Made by a program: the position numbers and the translations under genes | Assembly (NCBI GenBank): GCA_039707465.1 | Contig: CM077644.1 | Location: 222,103,962-222,167,961, forward strand | Source: Rhabdophis nuchalis | Lineage: Eukaryota; Chordata; Lepidosauria; Squamata; Natricidae | DNA length: 64,000 bases | Direction of reading: 5' to 3' | The notes under the pieces: generated by a model | What the model saw: the letters and a program-made list of their open reading frames with translations, nothing else | The model's database searches: none | What the model was told of the DNA's origin: nothing | Part shown: one piece after another, positions 22,291 to 34,090 of the stretch | How positions within the stretch are numbered: position 1 is the stretch's first letter | How the letters are laid out: each line of letters starts with the position of its first letter

Positions 22291-22638
22291 CAGTGGTGGG
22301 ATTCCAAATCTTTTCCTACCAGTTCTATGAGGAACCACTTCATGCGTTTTGCGTGTGCATGTACCTAACATGCACTTTGTGTGTGTGTGCAGCACTCAAA
22401 GACTGCCCTTGGTGTCAGCGCTGGTGAACAGAGCTGTTTTTTAGCTCAGTTGAGGTGCACCAATCCACTTTGCCGCACGAATCAGCTGAGCTAAAAAACA
22501 AGGGAATATAGGGCAGGGAATGACGGGGGCAGGAGGGCGGGGCCTGCCAGAGATGGTATTTGCCGGTTCTCCAAACTACTCAAAATTTCTGCTACCGGTA
22601 TGCCAGAACCGGTCTGAACCGGCTGAATACCACCTCTG
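22291..22638. mobile_element. hAT-type MITE (CAGTGGTGGG family)
   Basis: Left CAGTGGTGGGATTCCAAAT and right GAATACCACCTCTG are the terminal repeats. The flanks AGTAGGAG (22283-22290) and AGTAAGAA (22639-22646) match 6/8. ACCGGT motifs lie internally. Confidence 0.8.
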
Positions 22639-22646
22639 AGTAAGAA

Positions 22647-23555
22647 TGATGGTTAAGGATTAGCAATAGGGCAACTGAGATTCAAACCCAGCCTCCACAG
22701 TGCCAAATATCCAAAATATAGCATAAATGTTGTTGCATCAGATCAAAGTCTGCTCTCTTGGATCAAAACTTTCATCTACTATATTCGATTTCTAACAGTG
22801 ATAAGTCAAATGCTAACAAGGAGACAAAAAAAATGGCCCTCTGCATCAAATATTCCTTTGCACTTTGGTCAGGGACATTCCAAGATTGAAACATGCTGAA
22901 TGTTCACAAAATTACAGCATTTTGGCAAGAAGAACAGTGAATGAGCCAGATTTGGAGCAGTATTCTTTAATCATTCTTTTAGGGGCTGCACACTAGAACT
23001 GATAGCAGTTGAACAGTGACACACTGTACCATTCCTGCTGCAGGCAGACCTAGACAAGACAGTTCCTGGAACATTAGAAGGACTGTGATGGATCTTTCCA
23101 AGGATCCAGCATCATAGTCTCAGGGAAGCCACAAGGACAGCATACATTTGTTTACTCACTACATGGCAGTACAGAGAGAGAAAAAATATTTAGAAATATA
23201 CTCCATTCCTATTTTAATGTTGATTGCTATTTTCTGCACCTTTTAATACTGTAGATATCTTCACTGTTGTTTTTTTTAAACAAGCAAATGGATCCCTAGA
23301 GGATCAGTCTGAAAGCATCTTCCCAACAGTTGAGTAATCTCAACTTCTTAGGGGGAAAAAATGAATACGATTGCATAATTATCTCTTGGTGAGAACATAA
23401 TCAAACACAAATAAGCTAAATAACTAAAAATGAAACTGAACATTTCCATAATTGTTAGTGTATGATTCATAAGAATATATTCCCAATGCTTCCTTTTTCT
23501 TTGTTTCACGCTTTAAAATAATGCATAAATCGAATGAATTTGAATGAAATTAATT
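22647..23555. other. Non-coding DNA, nothing recognised
   Basis: No coding or element signature was found. Confidence 0.5.
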
Positions 23556-23563
23556 AACTGGAG

Positions 23564-23882
23564 CAAGGGTGTCAAACTCAAGACCTGAGGCCATCCTGGA
23601 AACAATGAAGGACAGGCCCACAGTGCTTCTGCCAGTGAAAACTGGAACAGGTGGCCCTCCCGAGCTCTGTTTCCACTGGCAGAGGGTTGTAGGAGGGCAT
23701 GCCAGACAAAAATGGAGCTCGGGAGCCCGTTTTCACTGGCAGAGCGCTCAGGCTACCATAGGTGCCCCTGACAGGAATGACGTTGAGCTAGCCATGCGTA
23801 CCCAGACCACACCCATCCCAGCCTTTTGAGGTCAAACACAACCCTGATGCGGCCCTCAATGAAATTGAGTTTGACACCCCTG
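23564..23882. mobile_element. hAT-type MITE (GTGTCAAACTC family)
   Basis: CAAGGGTGTCAAACTC and GAGTTTGACACCCCTG are near-perfect inverted ends. The flanks AACTGGAG (23556-23563) and ATCTGGAG (23883-23890) match 7/8. Confidence 0.87.
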
Positions 23883-23924
23883 ATCTGGAGCCATTTTAAC
23901 AGGGGTTAAATTACATAGAATAAA

Positions 23925-24420
23925 ATAGAATAGAATAGAATAACAGACTTGGAAGGGACTTTGGAGGTCTTCTAGTCCAACCCCCTGCTTAGGCAGGAGA
24001 CCCTACACAACTTCAGACAAATGGTTATCTAACATCTCCTTAGAAACTTCCAGTGTTGGAGCATTCATAACTTCTGGAGGCAAGTTGTTCCACTGATTAA
24101 TTGTCCTAACTGTCAGGAAATTTCTCTTCAGTTCTAAGTTGCTTCTCTCCTTGATTAATTTCCACCTGTTGCTTCTTGTCCTACCCTCAGGTGCCTTGGA
24201 GAATAGCTTTATTCCCTCTTCATTATGGTAGCCCCTGAGATATTGGAACACTGCTATCATGTCTCCCCTAGTCCTTCTTTTTATCAGACTAGACATACCC
24301 AGTTCCTGCAATCATTTTTCATATGTTTTAGCCTCCGGTCCCCTAATCATCTTTGTTGCTCTTCCCTGCACACTTTCTGGAGTCTCAACATCTTTTTTAC
24401 ATTGCTTGGCTTGGCTGGTG
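23925..24420 (-). pseudogene. CR1 LINE, 5'-truncated copy
   Basis: The minus strand encodes the C-terminal part of CR1 ORF2: QELGMSSLIKRRTRGDMIAV and further to LTVRTINQWNNLPPEVMNAP. The CR1 3' UTR (GGGGTTGGACTAGAAGACC) and an (AATAG)n-type tail follow at the left edge. About 100 residues are open and closely match the C-terminus of the copy at 38091-40442. Confidence 0.88.
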
Positions 24421-24449
24421 AATGACCTATACCAGAAAGAAGGAGGAAT

Positions 24450-24790
24450 ACAATCCTGCTAGTTCTTTTGTAGACTTTTCAGTGGTATTTGATATATATT
24501 TTTAACCCTAAGATCTTTTGGGGGCCATCTGGTTGGAAAGAGCCTCAGGGGAAGTATTTTGCAGCCATTTGCCCTTTCTGTTGGATGCTCAGGAGGTGGT
24601 GCTGGGAGACTACTATTTGACATCAAGTTTTTTGACCTCACAGGTTCTCTCTTGTCCCTTTGCAGCTGATCATTTGCATGTGTTGATGATGTTATCTGTT
24701 CAATCATGTCTGCTCTAGATGTTTCCATGGAGCAGCTGTAAACAAAACTTTGAAACCTCATCATTCAATTCCAGTCAAAGAAAACCTATT
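24450..24790 (+). pseudogene. Possible very old L2-type LINE remnant
   Basis: The plus strand reads SSFVDFSVVFDI and later FACVDDVICS in broken frames. These faintly resemble the RT blocks LLDLSAAFDTI and YADDTQLYI. This is weak, pattern-level similarity only. Confidence 0.3.
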
Positions 24791-25744
24791 AAAAGCTCCT
24801 AGAGAAAAAAGAGGATAGATACAGTTTAACCTTGATCAAGCAGACCCACTTTGTTAACCTTAGTTTTAGCTTTAAGGCTCTCCATTATTCCTTTTAGGTA
24901 ATGTCCCCAAATCTGATTGTCATTCTTTCTTTTGCTTTTTCTAGGTATATTTCTTTTGTAAATTCAAAGTAAGAAAATCATCCAAGTCGGTTTTCTGAAT
25001 AAAAATCCCCGTATCCAAGTTGTTCTTCTGGTTTATTATTTGTGTGCCCCTTTTAACTATTGCAATCTTGGCAAATTTCATTTGTTGGAATGATACATGA
25101 CGTATCATTCTTCTTCCAAAACAGCTAGATTTTCAGCTCTTCTTTCTACGTTTAAGTCCATTATTATTGTATCAGACAGTCTAATGAGTATATTCTTGCC
25201 AAATATCCTTAATTGTTTTCCAGAGTTTAACTGTTTTTCTCCATTCAGTATTACTGGGAGTCCTCCTTTAATTATAAGGGCTGGTCTTTCCTACATTTCT
25301 TTATCTGATTGCTGCTGGGGGCTCTTCCTTCTTTTGTCTGATTGGTTTTTAGGCATCATCTTTTTTCCTCATTCCCTGAAGGTCATCTACACACTCCATT
25401 ACAGCTATAGACAATCTCTTCTATAGCAAGCTTTAACCATCAAGTACCTACTTGTATTCTAATTGTATTGCTTTTATGGTCATGACTTATATTTGGAATT
25501 TTGTTTTATTTTTGTAAGCAGACTTAAGTGCTAAAGTGTGCTTAATGTGTAGAAAGGCAAGGTATAATTTAATTAAATGATTCTGAAAATATAACTTCAT
25601 ATTTGCAATATAGGTCTTTCTGACTAACATGAACAGGAGCAAAAGTCTAAAACAAAACTTTTTGGCAGTAACCCTAACATATTTTTGTAGGAGAAAAAAG
25701 CAACAGTAACATTCTCATGAGTGGAAATGAGTTATACTTTCACT
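24791..25744. other. Non-coding DNA, nothing recognised
   Basis: The short plus-strand frame at 25097-25426 has no recognisable motif and is probably chance. Confidence 0.45.
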
Positions 25745-25965
25745 TATGTGTATGGAGGTTCTCGGTCATCCAGGTCATGGTTGTCCCAAAGATGCTTTTT
25801 TCAAGAGGCATCTGGACTTTCTGGTTTTTCTTTGAAGATGTTTCGCTTCTCATCCAAGAAGAAGAGCCGAAAAAGCTTCTGGGACAAGCAGAGAAATGTC
25901 TTAAAAGAAAAACCAGAAAGTCCAGATGCCTCTTGAAAAAAAAAAGCACCTGTGGGACTACTACA
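25745..25965. repeat. Foldback copy of the snapback repeat
   Basis: Arms at about 25786-25861 and 25889-25958 are inverted copies, including CATCTGGACTTTCTGGTTTT. The left arm, on the minus strand, contains the AGAAGC-GAAAC-ATC hammerhead-like segment of this family. Confidence 0.65.
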
Positions 25966-26180
25966 GTGGCGCATGTACGTATATACATAAGTTTCTTTTA
26001 TTTCATTATAGAACCAAGTCTTCTAATCAACTAACCACAGCATGAAGATGTCCTGCAAACCATCTTAGAGGACATATCTTTATGAAGTCACCTTCAATTC
26101 ATTCCCAGCTTACTGCAAAGACAACTTAAAGTTGTATTACATATGTTCTTGTTTTATGGCACACATCATGAGGTACGAAT

Positions 26181-26446
26181 CAGTGGTGGGTTACGGCGGG
26201 TGCCTGCAGGGAGCACCAGGTACTATTCCGGTATGGTGCTTCAGAGGAACCCTCCTTACATGTATTTGACCCAACTGGGCCATTTGTGCACATGCACGGC
26301 GCATACGGCACCTGCACGATGCTCATCTGAGCAGCTGGAGCATCGTGGGTGGTGGGTGCACATGCTCACACAGTGCACATGCATGTGGTGGACACCCGGT
26401 CCCGTCGTAACGTACCAGTTGCAAAGGGATCCGGAATCCACCACTG
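26181..26446. mobile_element. hAT-type MITE (CAGTGGTGGG family)
   Basis: The inverted ends CAGTGGTGGGTTAC and GGAATCCACCACTG are flanked by GTACGAAT (26173-26180) and GTATGAAT (26447-26454), a 7/8 TSD. Confidence 0.9.
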
Positions 26447-26454
26447 GTATGAAT

Positions 26455-26982
26455 GCTTTGCAGTTGGCTATGATGCTGCTCAAGTATTTGGTATCTGTCT
26501 ATTCCCTATCAACTGGTTTAAGTTGCTTCAGTAATTCATCTAACCTCATATCACTGGAACAACTATCAATGCCCTTTTTGGTTTGGGTTGCTGGATATCT
26601 AGGACACCCTGGATAATTGGTTCCCAAAGGTGCATCCATTCTAATCAAGAATTATGTGCCTTCCTTATACACATGGATTTAGTTCTCTTCTAAAAGAATT
26701 CTAGAGCTGCTGAATATGTTTAGTGTTATTCTGAAACTGAATTAGGCCCAATTTTAAGAAAATGTATTGGTGCTTCAGTTGGATTTAAATCTTCAGTTGG
26801 AGAGCTAAGTTGTGCTAGCTATATGTGGCTTGTTCTGACTATATGTTTTCTCTTGTTTCTGCAAAGAAGAGTGGAACAGTGATCATACTTCCTTTTACTT
26901 TTATCAAGAACAACATAGATTTCAATCAGGTATCTTTAATGATAGTTTGGGATGAATGCAGAATACTGCAAACTGTAGAGTA
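26455..26982. other. Non-coding DNA, nothing recognised
   Basis: No signature was identified. Confidence 0.5.
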
Positions 26983-27087
26983 GTGTTTCTTAAACTTGCA
27001 ACTTCAAAACTTCAACATCCTGGCTGGGGAAGTCTGGGAGTTGAAATCCACATATCTTAAAATTGCCAAGTTTGAAACTTTATTATA
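26983..27087. mobile_element. Decayed foldback MITE
   Basis: AGTGTTTCTTAAACTTGCAA and TTGCCAAGTTTGAAACT are inverted ends around GGGAGTTGAAATCC. It is related to the elements at 7690-7826 and 35563-35701. Confidence 0.6.
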
Positions 27088-27192
27088 GAGAGAGTCCCAG
27101 TTTTAGTTCAAAGAGTTAATTAAGACAGTTGATACTTTCCCCTACCTCTCTCAATAACTGGATGAGGCCCTTCCCAAGATAAACATTCAAAT

Positions 27193-27451
27193 CAGAGGTG
27201 GGTTGCTACCTGTTCACACTGGTTCGGGTGAACCAGTAGTGGAAATTGGAACTGGGTTACTGAACTGGTAGGGACAGCAGTCTGGCCATGCCCCTGAACC
27301 AGTTCCCTGGTTGCGCTGCCATTGCCAGCTTGTTTTTTAGTCATTTTTTTAATGTTCTGAGCATGTGCAGAACAATTTGCAGTCAACTGTGCACGCACAC
27401 ACAGCGTGCGACTGGCATGCACATCAAGCAAACGGAGGCAACCCACCCCTG
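27193..27451. mobile_element. hAT-type MITE, perfect TSD
   Basis: The ends CAGAGGTGGGTTGC and GCAACCCACCCCTG are flanked by a perfect 8-bp TSD, ATTCAAAT, at 27185-27192 and 27452-27459. Confidence 0.92.
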
Positions 27452-27459
27452 ATTCAAAT

Positions 27460-28199
27460 ACCTTATCTCCAGATTCTACATAGTATTTGATGGATGGTGG
27501 CATTGAGTAGCGTGTTTTGTACTACTGCTGACCATAGCAAGACCCAGTTTTTCATTGCTGTGACATTGCTATTACTATTGAATACTTACCAATCTGGGAT
27601 GTATGGGAACTATATGAAATTAACACATCAGCATCATAGAGGAATGCAAGGAATGAAATCAGGTGAGATGAAATTACCTGATGTACTTCACAATCCTTCA
27701 CATTGTGCCTTCTGGCTCCTTCTATTTCAGTCTAGCTTTTAATTCCAGAACATTCTATAGGATTTTAAAAAAAACCAAAAAACTGCTAAGCCTGCATCCC
27801 AAAATAGCTTAGTTATCAGGTCTAAAACGTGGAGGAGAGACCCAAAAGAAGAAGCAGAGAAATTTTCCAGTGTATTGGGACCTCCATTCAGACATCTTGA
27901 AAGATGACTAAAGACTCTTGGGTGACAGAGGCATCTGGCTACAATTGGCCGAGCCTGAGGTACTGTGTGTCAAGAAAAGTGATTTATGGTTGTTTTTTCC
28001 CACTGGCAAGTGACACTCAATGGGAGGGCTAGTGAAGGCTGGGAATCACCAGCTGCTTCCTTTGATTTTCTCTGCCTCAAAACCGTAAGAACAATGTATT
28101 TGTCAGCCTCCTTGTGGAGGGAGATTAGGCTTCAGAGCAATGCAATAGATGTTGGCATATTTATGTCAGGAAGATGGTAAGGGGCTTGGAGGTTAAAAC
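27460..28199. other. Non-coding DNA, nothing recognised
   Basis: No element or gene signature was found. Confidence 0.5.
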
Positions 28200-28401
28200 T
28201 TACAAAAAGCATTTTTTAGTAAAAAAAATGCTAAAAAAATTCTAGTGATCATGCGGCACAGTTGATTGTCACACCTCTGATTGTTGGAACATTTTAAAAA
28301 CTTTTTAAAGCATTTTTTTTACTATCAGGTCAGGTGAACGATAGCATTTTTTAATACCGGTTTGGGCAAACCGGCCCAAACCAGTAGCATCTCACCCCTG
28401 C
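28200..28401. mobile_element. hAT-type MITE fragment
   Basis: The right end GCATCTCACCCCTG, with repeated GCATTTTTT and ACCGG motifs, matches the 60487-60722 subfamily. The left end is not recognisable. Confidence 0.55.
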
Positions 28402-29227
28402 TTTGCAGTGAGAATAGGATTGGTAGTATCTAAATAGGATAAATAAACAAATACATTAAACTAAGGAGTTATTTCCTGGTAGTGAAAGCGATTAAGCAAT
28501 ACCTCCTGAAGTTGTGAATACTCCAGTCTTAGAAGTTTTCAACTAAAAACCTTCATGGTCCCTTCCATTAGGGACCTTGATTCTATCATTAAGATTCTAT
28601 GATTTATTTATTTTTTTGCATAGTGGGGGAATGCATGTTAATATAACTGGAAAACCCCCCCCCTCCATCTCTTCAGCTTCCTTACTTTCCAGTATAAAAT
28701 GAATCTCCAAGTAAAAATAATATGGCAATGTGTTTTTTTAAAGAGAAAGAAGAGAAACTCCAAAGTAATACAAAGGAAAACATAATGTAAAAAATATAAT
28801 ACAAAAATCGACAATAGCAGAACTTTTTGCCACCTCACAGCCATAATATAACCTCAAATATAACCTACAATATCAAATTCTAAAGAAATCCTATAGTAGC
28901 CAAACGTCAAGCCAGAAAAACATGTGTTTTTGTTTTGAAGTAAATGAAATTATTTTAGCACGCTATTAATCTTGTCGGTCCTCTGTCCTTTCTGCCTTCT
29001 GTTTGTATCTAGAGATCCTTTTTCTTGGATTAGGAAATAGTTACATAAAAAGGCAAGCAGCTGACCACGTTCACTGCAGCTGCATTAAAGAGGTTGCTGA
29101 TCAGAAAACCTATCTTCTGTGTTGGTCAGCAGTCTTTGCGGTGAACAAAGAGAAAGTGTCCCAGGAATGAGGTTGAAACACCAACGAGGAATAGAAGACA
29201 TCTGAATAGAACTAAGTTCAGCAGATT
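28402..29227. other. Non-coding DNA, nothing recognised
   Basis: No signature was identified. Confidence 0.5.
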
Positions 29228-29606
29228 TATTGTTAGTTATGAAGTTGTGTCTGACCCATCGTGATCCCATGGACAACTCTAGGCCTTCCTGTCCTCTACC
29301 ATCCTCTGGAGTGTATTTAAGCTCACGCTGACTGCTTCGGTGACTCCATCAGCCACCTCATTCTTTGTCGTCCCCTTCTTCTTTTGCCCTCCATCTTTCC
29401 CAGCATGAAGCTCTTCTCCAGTGATTCCTTCCTTCTCCTTAGGTGGCCAAAGTATTTGAGTTTCATCTTCAGGATCTGGCCTTCTAAGGAGCAGTCAGGG
29501 TTGATCTCCTCTAGGACTGACCGGTTTGATTGCCCTGCAGCCCAAGGGACTTGCAGGTGTCTTCTCCAGCACCATAGTTCAAAGGCCTCAGTTCTTTGGC
29601 GCTTTG
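29228..29606 (-). pseudogene. RTE-BovB LINE 3' fragment
   Basis: The minus-strand sequence matches the 3' part of BovB-type RTE. On the plus strand it reads GTGTCTGACCCATCGTGATC, then CCTTCCTGTCCTCTACCATC, then GGTGGCCAAAGTATTTGAGT. Frames are interrupted. Confidence 0.78.
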
Positions 29607-29674
29607 TGGACTGAAAGGTTCACTTCAGCTTGTTACAAAGAGAGCAGCCTGGAAGGGCTTGAGAGAAGAATGGG

Positions 29675-30494
<820 letters not shown>

Positions 30495-30642
30495 TGTGTC
30501 CAACCCATTGTGACGGCATGGACCAGGTTTCTTCAGGCCTTCCTGTCCTCTACTATCCTCTGGAGTCCATTTAAACTTACGCCAACTGCTTTGGTGACTC
30601 CTTCCAGCCACCTCATTCTCTGTCGTCCTTCCTTCTATTTTC
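30495..30642 (-). pseudogene. RTE-BovB fragment
   Basis: The plus-strand text CCTTCCTGTCCTCTACTATC and CCAGCCACCTCATTCTCTGT parallels the BovB copy at 29228-29606. It abuts a SINE on its right. Confidence 0.7.
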
Positions 30643-30765
30643 CCCATAACAATAACCCTGTGAGGTGGGTTGGTCTGACAGAGTGACTGACCCAAAATGC
30701 TCAGGTGGGATTTGAATTCACAATCTCCTGCTTTCTAGCCCAGTGTCCTTCATCTTCAGTGGAAA
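30643..30765 (-). mobile_element. tRNA-derived SINE
   Basis: On the minus strand a B-box-like GAATTCAAATCCCACC is followed by GGGTCAGTCACTCTG and CACCTCACAGGGTTATTG. The arrangement is the same as the SINE at 37010-37175. Confidence 0.65.
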
Positions 30766-30981
30766 AGTTTCTTTATTTGATTTAAATGGCCAGTCAGCTT
30801 ACATCAGAGAGACTCTGGTTCCTTCTGTATCTCACAGTACTATTTTTTTTTTTTAATGGTGCTGAGATTGCTCCAGAAACACCTTGAGAGAAATATACTT
30901 GGGGAATGTTTGGTCTTTATAGAGGTGGGTTAATTTTTCTTCTTCCCTAAAAGTAGCAAATTGTTATTTCAGGAATGAGTC

Positions 30982-31432
30982 CAGGGGTGGTATTCAACCG
31001 GTTCGGACCTGTTCAGGTGAACCGGTAGCACCAGTGGTCAGTTCCTCCCACCCTGCCTTATCCTGTCCTTTATTTCCTGCTTTCTAGCTCATCTCAATCT
31101 CACGGCACAGCTTATCCCACCCCTCTCACTGTTTTACTTACTGTTGCTGACTTGGAAGGTAAGCAGCTGAGCTTCTAAATGCTCCATTTTCAGTGTTGCG
31201 CCCAAACGCTATAGGTGGGTGCGCGTGCAAAGCACACACTCAACAAACAGGTTTAACAGATTAACAGAGTTGGAAGGGACCTTGCAAGTCATCTAGTCCA
31301 ACCCCCTGCCCAAGCAGGAGAGCCTACATCTGCCTCTACCGAGGATTGAACTCACAACCTCCTGACTGAGAGGCGAGAGCTCCACCTCTAGGCCACAGCA
31401 GCAGATTGTTAAATGGCAGCATCCCACCACTG
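30982..31432. mobile_element. hAT-type MITE, perfect TSD, carrying a nested SINE
   Basis: The ends CAGGGGTGGTATTCAACC and ATCCCACCACTG are flanked by a perfect 8-bp TSD, AATGAGTC, at 30974-30981 and 31433-31440. It is enlarged by the SINE at 31263-31401. Confidence 0.92.
31263..31401 (-). mobile_element. SINE with tRNA-like head and CR1 3' tail
   Basis: On the minus strand, a tRNA-like head (A box TGGCCTAGAGG, B box GAGTTCAATCC) is followed directly by the CR1 3' end GGGGGTTGGACTAGATGAC and TCCCTTCCAACTCTGTTA. CAGATT at 31257-31262 and 31402-31407 may be the TSD. Sharing the CR1 tail implies mobilisation by CR1 reverse transcriptase. Confidence 0.85.
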
Positions 31433-31440
31433 AATGAGTC

Positions 31441-32413
31441 TTCTAGATAACCCTAGTTGTTATAACCAGGGAGATAAATGTTATGAGGAATCAGTGTTGG
31501 CCTAACAGTTCTATTCAGAGATGTATTTTATTTAAGGATTGGCAGATGGGTACTTGTTGTTCCACCTCCCCTCCAAAATGTTGCAAACTACTTTTTGAAA
31601 CTGCAGCCCTTCATAGCTATGTGCATTAATTCACACCTTTTGACAATAAGGGGAAGCCAGAGAATCAAGTGGTGACATCTCAGAGAAAAGAGCAAAAACA
31701 GATGCCACATTTCTTCTTGAAAAGCAGTTTCAGCTCAATAGCTTTTTTAAATTTTTAACCTTTTGAAATTTTTGGATCAAGTGTACACATGCTATAAAGG
31801 GAAAACACCCAGATTCTTTGCTTGCTTTTATTTCATTTTTAAAATGTACTTTATTTACCACATTTTTTATAGCGCTCAGCCCAACAGGGTTGTTAGTGGC
31901 TTATTATATAACTTCATATATTGGAATATTTTTTAAAAACAGGGAGGTGAAAGGCTGCGTGGTTTTATGGATTTTCTTCAAAGATGTGATTACATGAAGT
32001 TAGATCACCCCACCAAAGGTTTGTATTTGTATTTAGTAGTGTGTGAAACATGTACTTATTAGTTTGTCAAGCAGGTATAAATATAAACATGGACATGAAT
32101 GAATGAAAGAAATGAATGAATGCAAATAAAAAGGGACAGTAGGACAGGGAATATAGGCACGCTGGTGCGTTTATGCACACCCCCTTTTACAGACCTCTTA
32201 GGAATGGGGAGAGGTCCACAGGAGACAGTTTAAGGTTAAAACTGTGAAGGTTTGAGGATGTAACAACGGAGTCAGGTAGAGCAGGCCTAACATGTGGTCT
32301 GAAATAATCAAGCATAAACTAGAGTTTTATTCCTCTTTTTTTGACACTAGCAAATTATGTGGTAACACTCCTTGGCAGTGCAGTTTGTGTTTCTAATTAA
32401 AAGTTCAATGTTT
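31441..32413. other. Non-coding DNA, nothing recognised
   Basis: Only a short GAATGAAT-type low-complexity patch near 32096-32125 was noted. Confidence 0.5.
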
Positions 32414-32546
32414 GCATTTCTAGTAACAGCTGAAGCTTGCATTTTAACTGGCTGCGTGGAGAGTGTTGTCTTGCTGCTGCATAAATTCGACATGTAAAAA
32501 TTCTTCAGCCAGTTAAAGTGCAAGCTTCAGCTTTTGCTAGAAATGC
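32414..32546. repeat. Imperfect inverted repeat with 41-bp arms
   Basis: GCATTTCTAGTAACAGCTGA (from 32414) and its complement at 32506-32546 form arms of about 41 bp, with a loop of about 51 nt. No flanking target duplication is seen. It may be an old foldback MITE or a structured transcript; neither is established. Confidence 0.75.
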
Positions 32547-32782
32547 CAACTAAAGCTAAGCGGTGAAGTGAAACGCAGCTCTGTTTCATGGTTCTGCTTC
32601 ATTTGACTGAACCTCCAGGAAACCAGCTCACCCCAGCAAAGCTTTGCCCAGTTTCCACTTGATCGTTTTCCCCTGTTCACTGATTTCCTCTGTGTTCATC
32701 TGCCACACCCAAATGTAAAATTCATTATGCCCTTCGTTTTCCAAAGCAGAAATCATTTATCAGGTACAAATATACTTTAGGT

Positions 32783-33158
32783 CAGGGGTCCCCAACCTTT
32801 GCAACTTTAAGTCTGAAGGACTTCAGCTCCCAGAATTCTCCAGCCAGCAAAGCTGGAATCAGGCTGGAAAGTGGTAAATGATCAGATACATTTTATTTTA
32901 TGCTGTATTTGTTCAGCTCTAATCTATCAGTGAGACACGAGCAATATATTTCACACTGCTGTATTTTGTGGCTGGGTAATGGTGTGAGCAAAATAAATTT
33001 GCTCAAACCAGGATGTTCTAAATCAGGAGTCCCCAACCTTTGCAACTTTATGTCTGAAGGACTTCAGCTCCCAAACTTCTCCAGCCAGCTTTGCTGGCTG
33101 GAGAATTCTGGGAGCTGAAGTCCTTCAGACTTAAAGTTGCAAAGGTTGGGGACCCCTG
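32783..33158. mobile_element. Composite hAT-type element with perfect outer TSD
   Basis: The outer ends CAGGGGTCCCCAACC and GGTTGGGGACCCCTG are flanked by a perfect 8-bp TSD, CTTTAGGT, at 32775-32782 and 33159-33166. Inside, after a 78-bp left arm and about 160 bp of unrelated AT-rich DNA, the left arm occurs again at 33024, directly followed by the right arm. Confidence 0.85.
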
Positions 33159-33166
33159 CTTTAGGT

Positions 33167-33461
33167 CATTGTTCCCACTCTGTTAAGCACAGTGGTGGGG
33201 AGTCCTAAAATTAGGATTACATTTCCCAGTAACAATCCAGTTTGAATCTGAGCCTGAGTACATAGATACATATATTGGTATTTTTATTTATTTTATTTGG
33301 AAATGTTGACATTTATTTTTGCACATGTTGACGACTCAAGACGGTATCTTTAAAGTGTCCTAGCATTTGCTGATAATTTTCTTGGTTTAATAAATCATCT
33401 GCTACTGCCTTTACCCAATACTGTACTTTTGTTCTTTTCGACTTCCTCATCTACCCTAGAG
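33167..33461. other. Non-coding DNA, nothing recognised
   Basis: No signature was identified. Confidence 0.5.
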
Positions 33462-33751
33462 GCAGGGCTGGGCTGCTGGGGGTTCGCAGGGGTTCGGGAG
33501 AACCTCTAGCTAAGATTCTGTGCAGTTCAGAGAACCCCCAAATCCCACTCCTGACTGGCCTCGCCCACTCCTCCCTTCCCAGGAGTCCACATGTGGCCTG
33601 TTTTGGATGCCAGGTAAGTGAAGAGCACCTATGGAGACTAAGGGAGGGCAAAGAATGGGCCTACCGGAAGTTCGGGGGAGGGCCTCTGGAACCTGGGGAG
33701 GCCCTTTTTGCCCTGCCAGAGGCTTGAGGAAAGCCTCTGGAGACCAGGGAC
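33462..33751. repeat. GC-rich repeat fragment, probable hAT interior
   Basis: GGGGTTCGGGAGAACC, CCAAATCCCACTCCTG and paired GGCTT/AAGCC-rich blocks resemble interiors of the hAT elements at 10335-10749 and 43017-43390. Ends are not clear. Confidence 0.4.
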
Positions 33752-33953
33752 CAGCGGTGAAATCCAAATGTTTTTACTACCAGTTCTATGGGTATGGCTT
33801 GGTGGGTGTGGCAGGGAAAGAATACTGCAAAATCTCCATTTCCTCCCCACTCTGGGGCTATCCAGAGGTGGTATTTGCCAGTTTTCTAAACTACTCAAAA
33901 TTTCCACTACCGGTTTGCCTGAACTGGTCCGAACCAGCTGAATACCACCTCTG
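33752..33953. mobile_element. hAT-type MITE (CAGTGGTGGG family), degraded ends
   Basis: Left CAGCGGTGAAATCCAAAT and right GAATACCACCTCTG have family structure with internal ACCGGT. No matching 8-bp flanks are seen. Confidence 0.72.
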
Positions 33954-33956
33954 CTA

Positions 33957-34090
33957 TCAGAGCTGAAGAAGCTTCTTGGACGAGAAGCGACACGTCTTCA
34001 AAAGGAAAAACAAGAAAGTCCAGTTGCCTCCTGAAAAAGCACCTTTGGGACAACCATGACCCAGATGACTGAGAATCTCTATAGATGTTC
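33957..34090 (+). repeat. Snapback-family repeat, half copy with decayed hammerhead motif
   Basis: The plus strand reads CTGAAGA, GCTTCT, TGGACG, AGAAGC and then GACAC-GTC. GACA replaces the required GAAA, so this copy should be inactive. The remainder (CCAGTTGCCTCCTGAAAAAG) matches 17549-17860. Confidence 0.6.
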
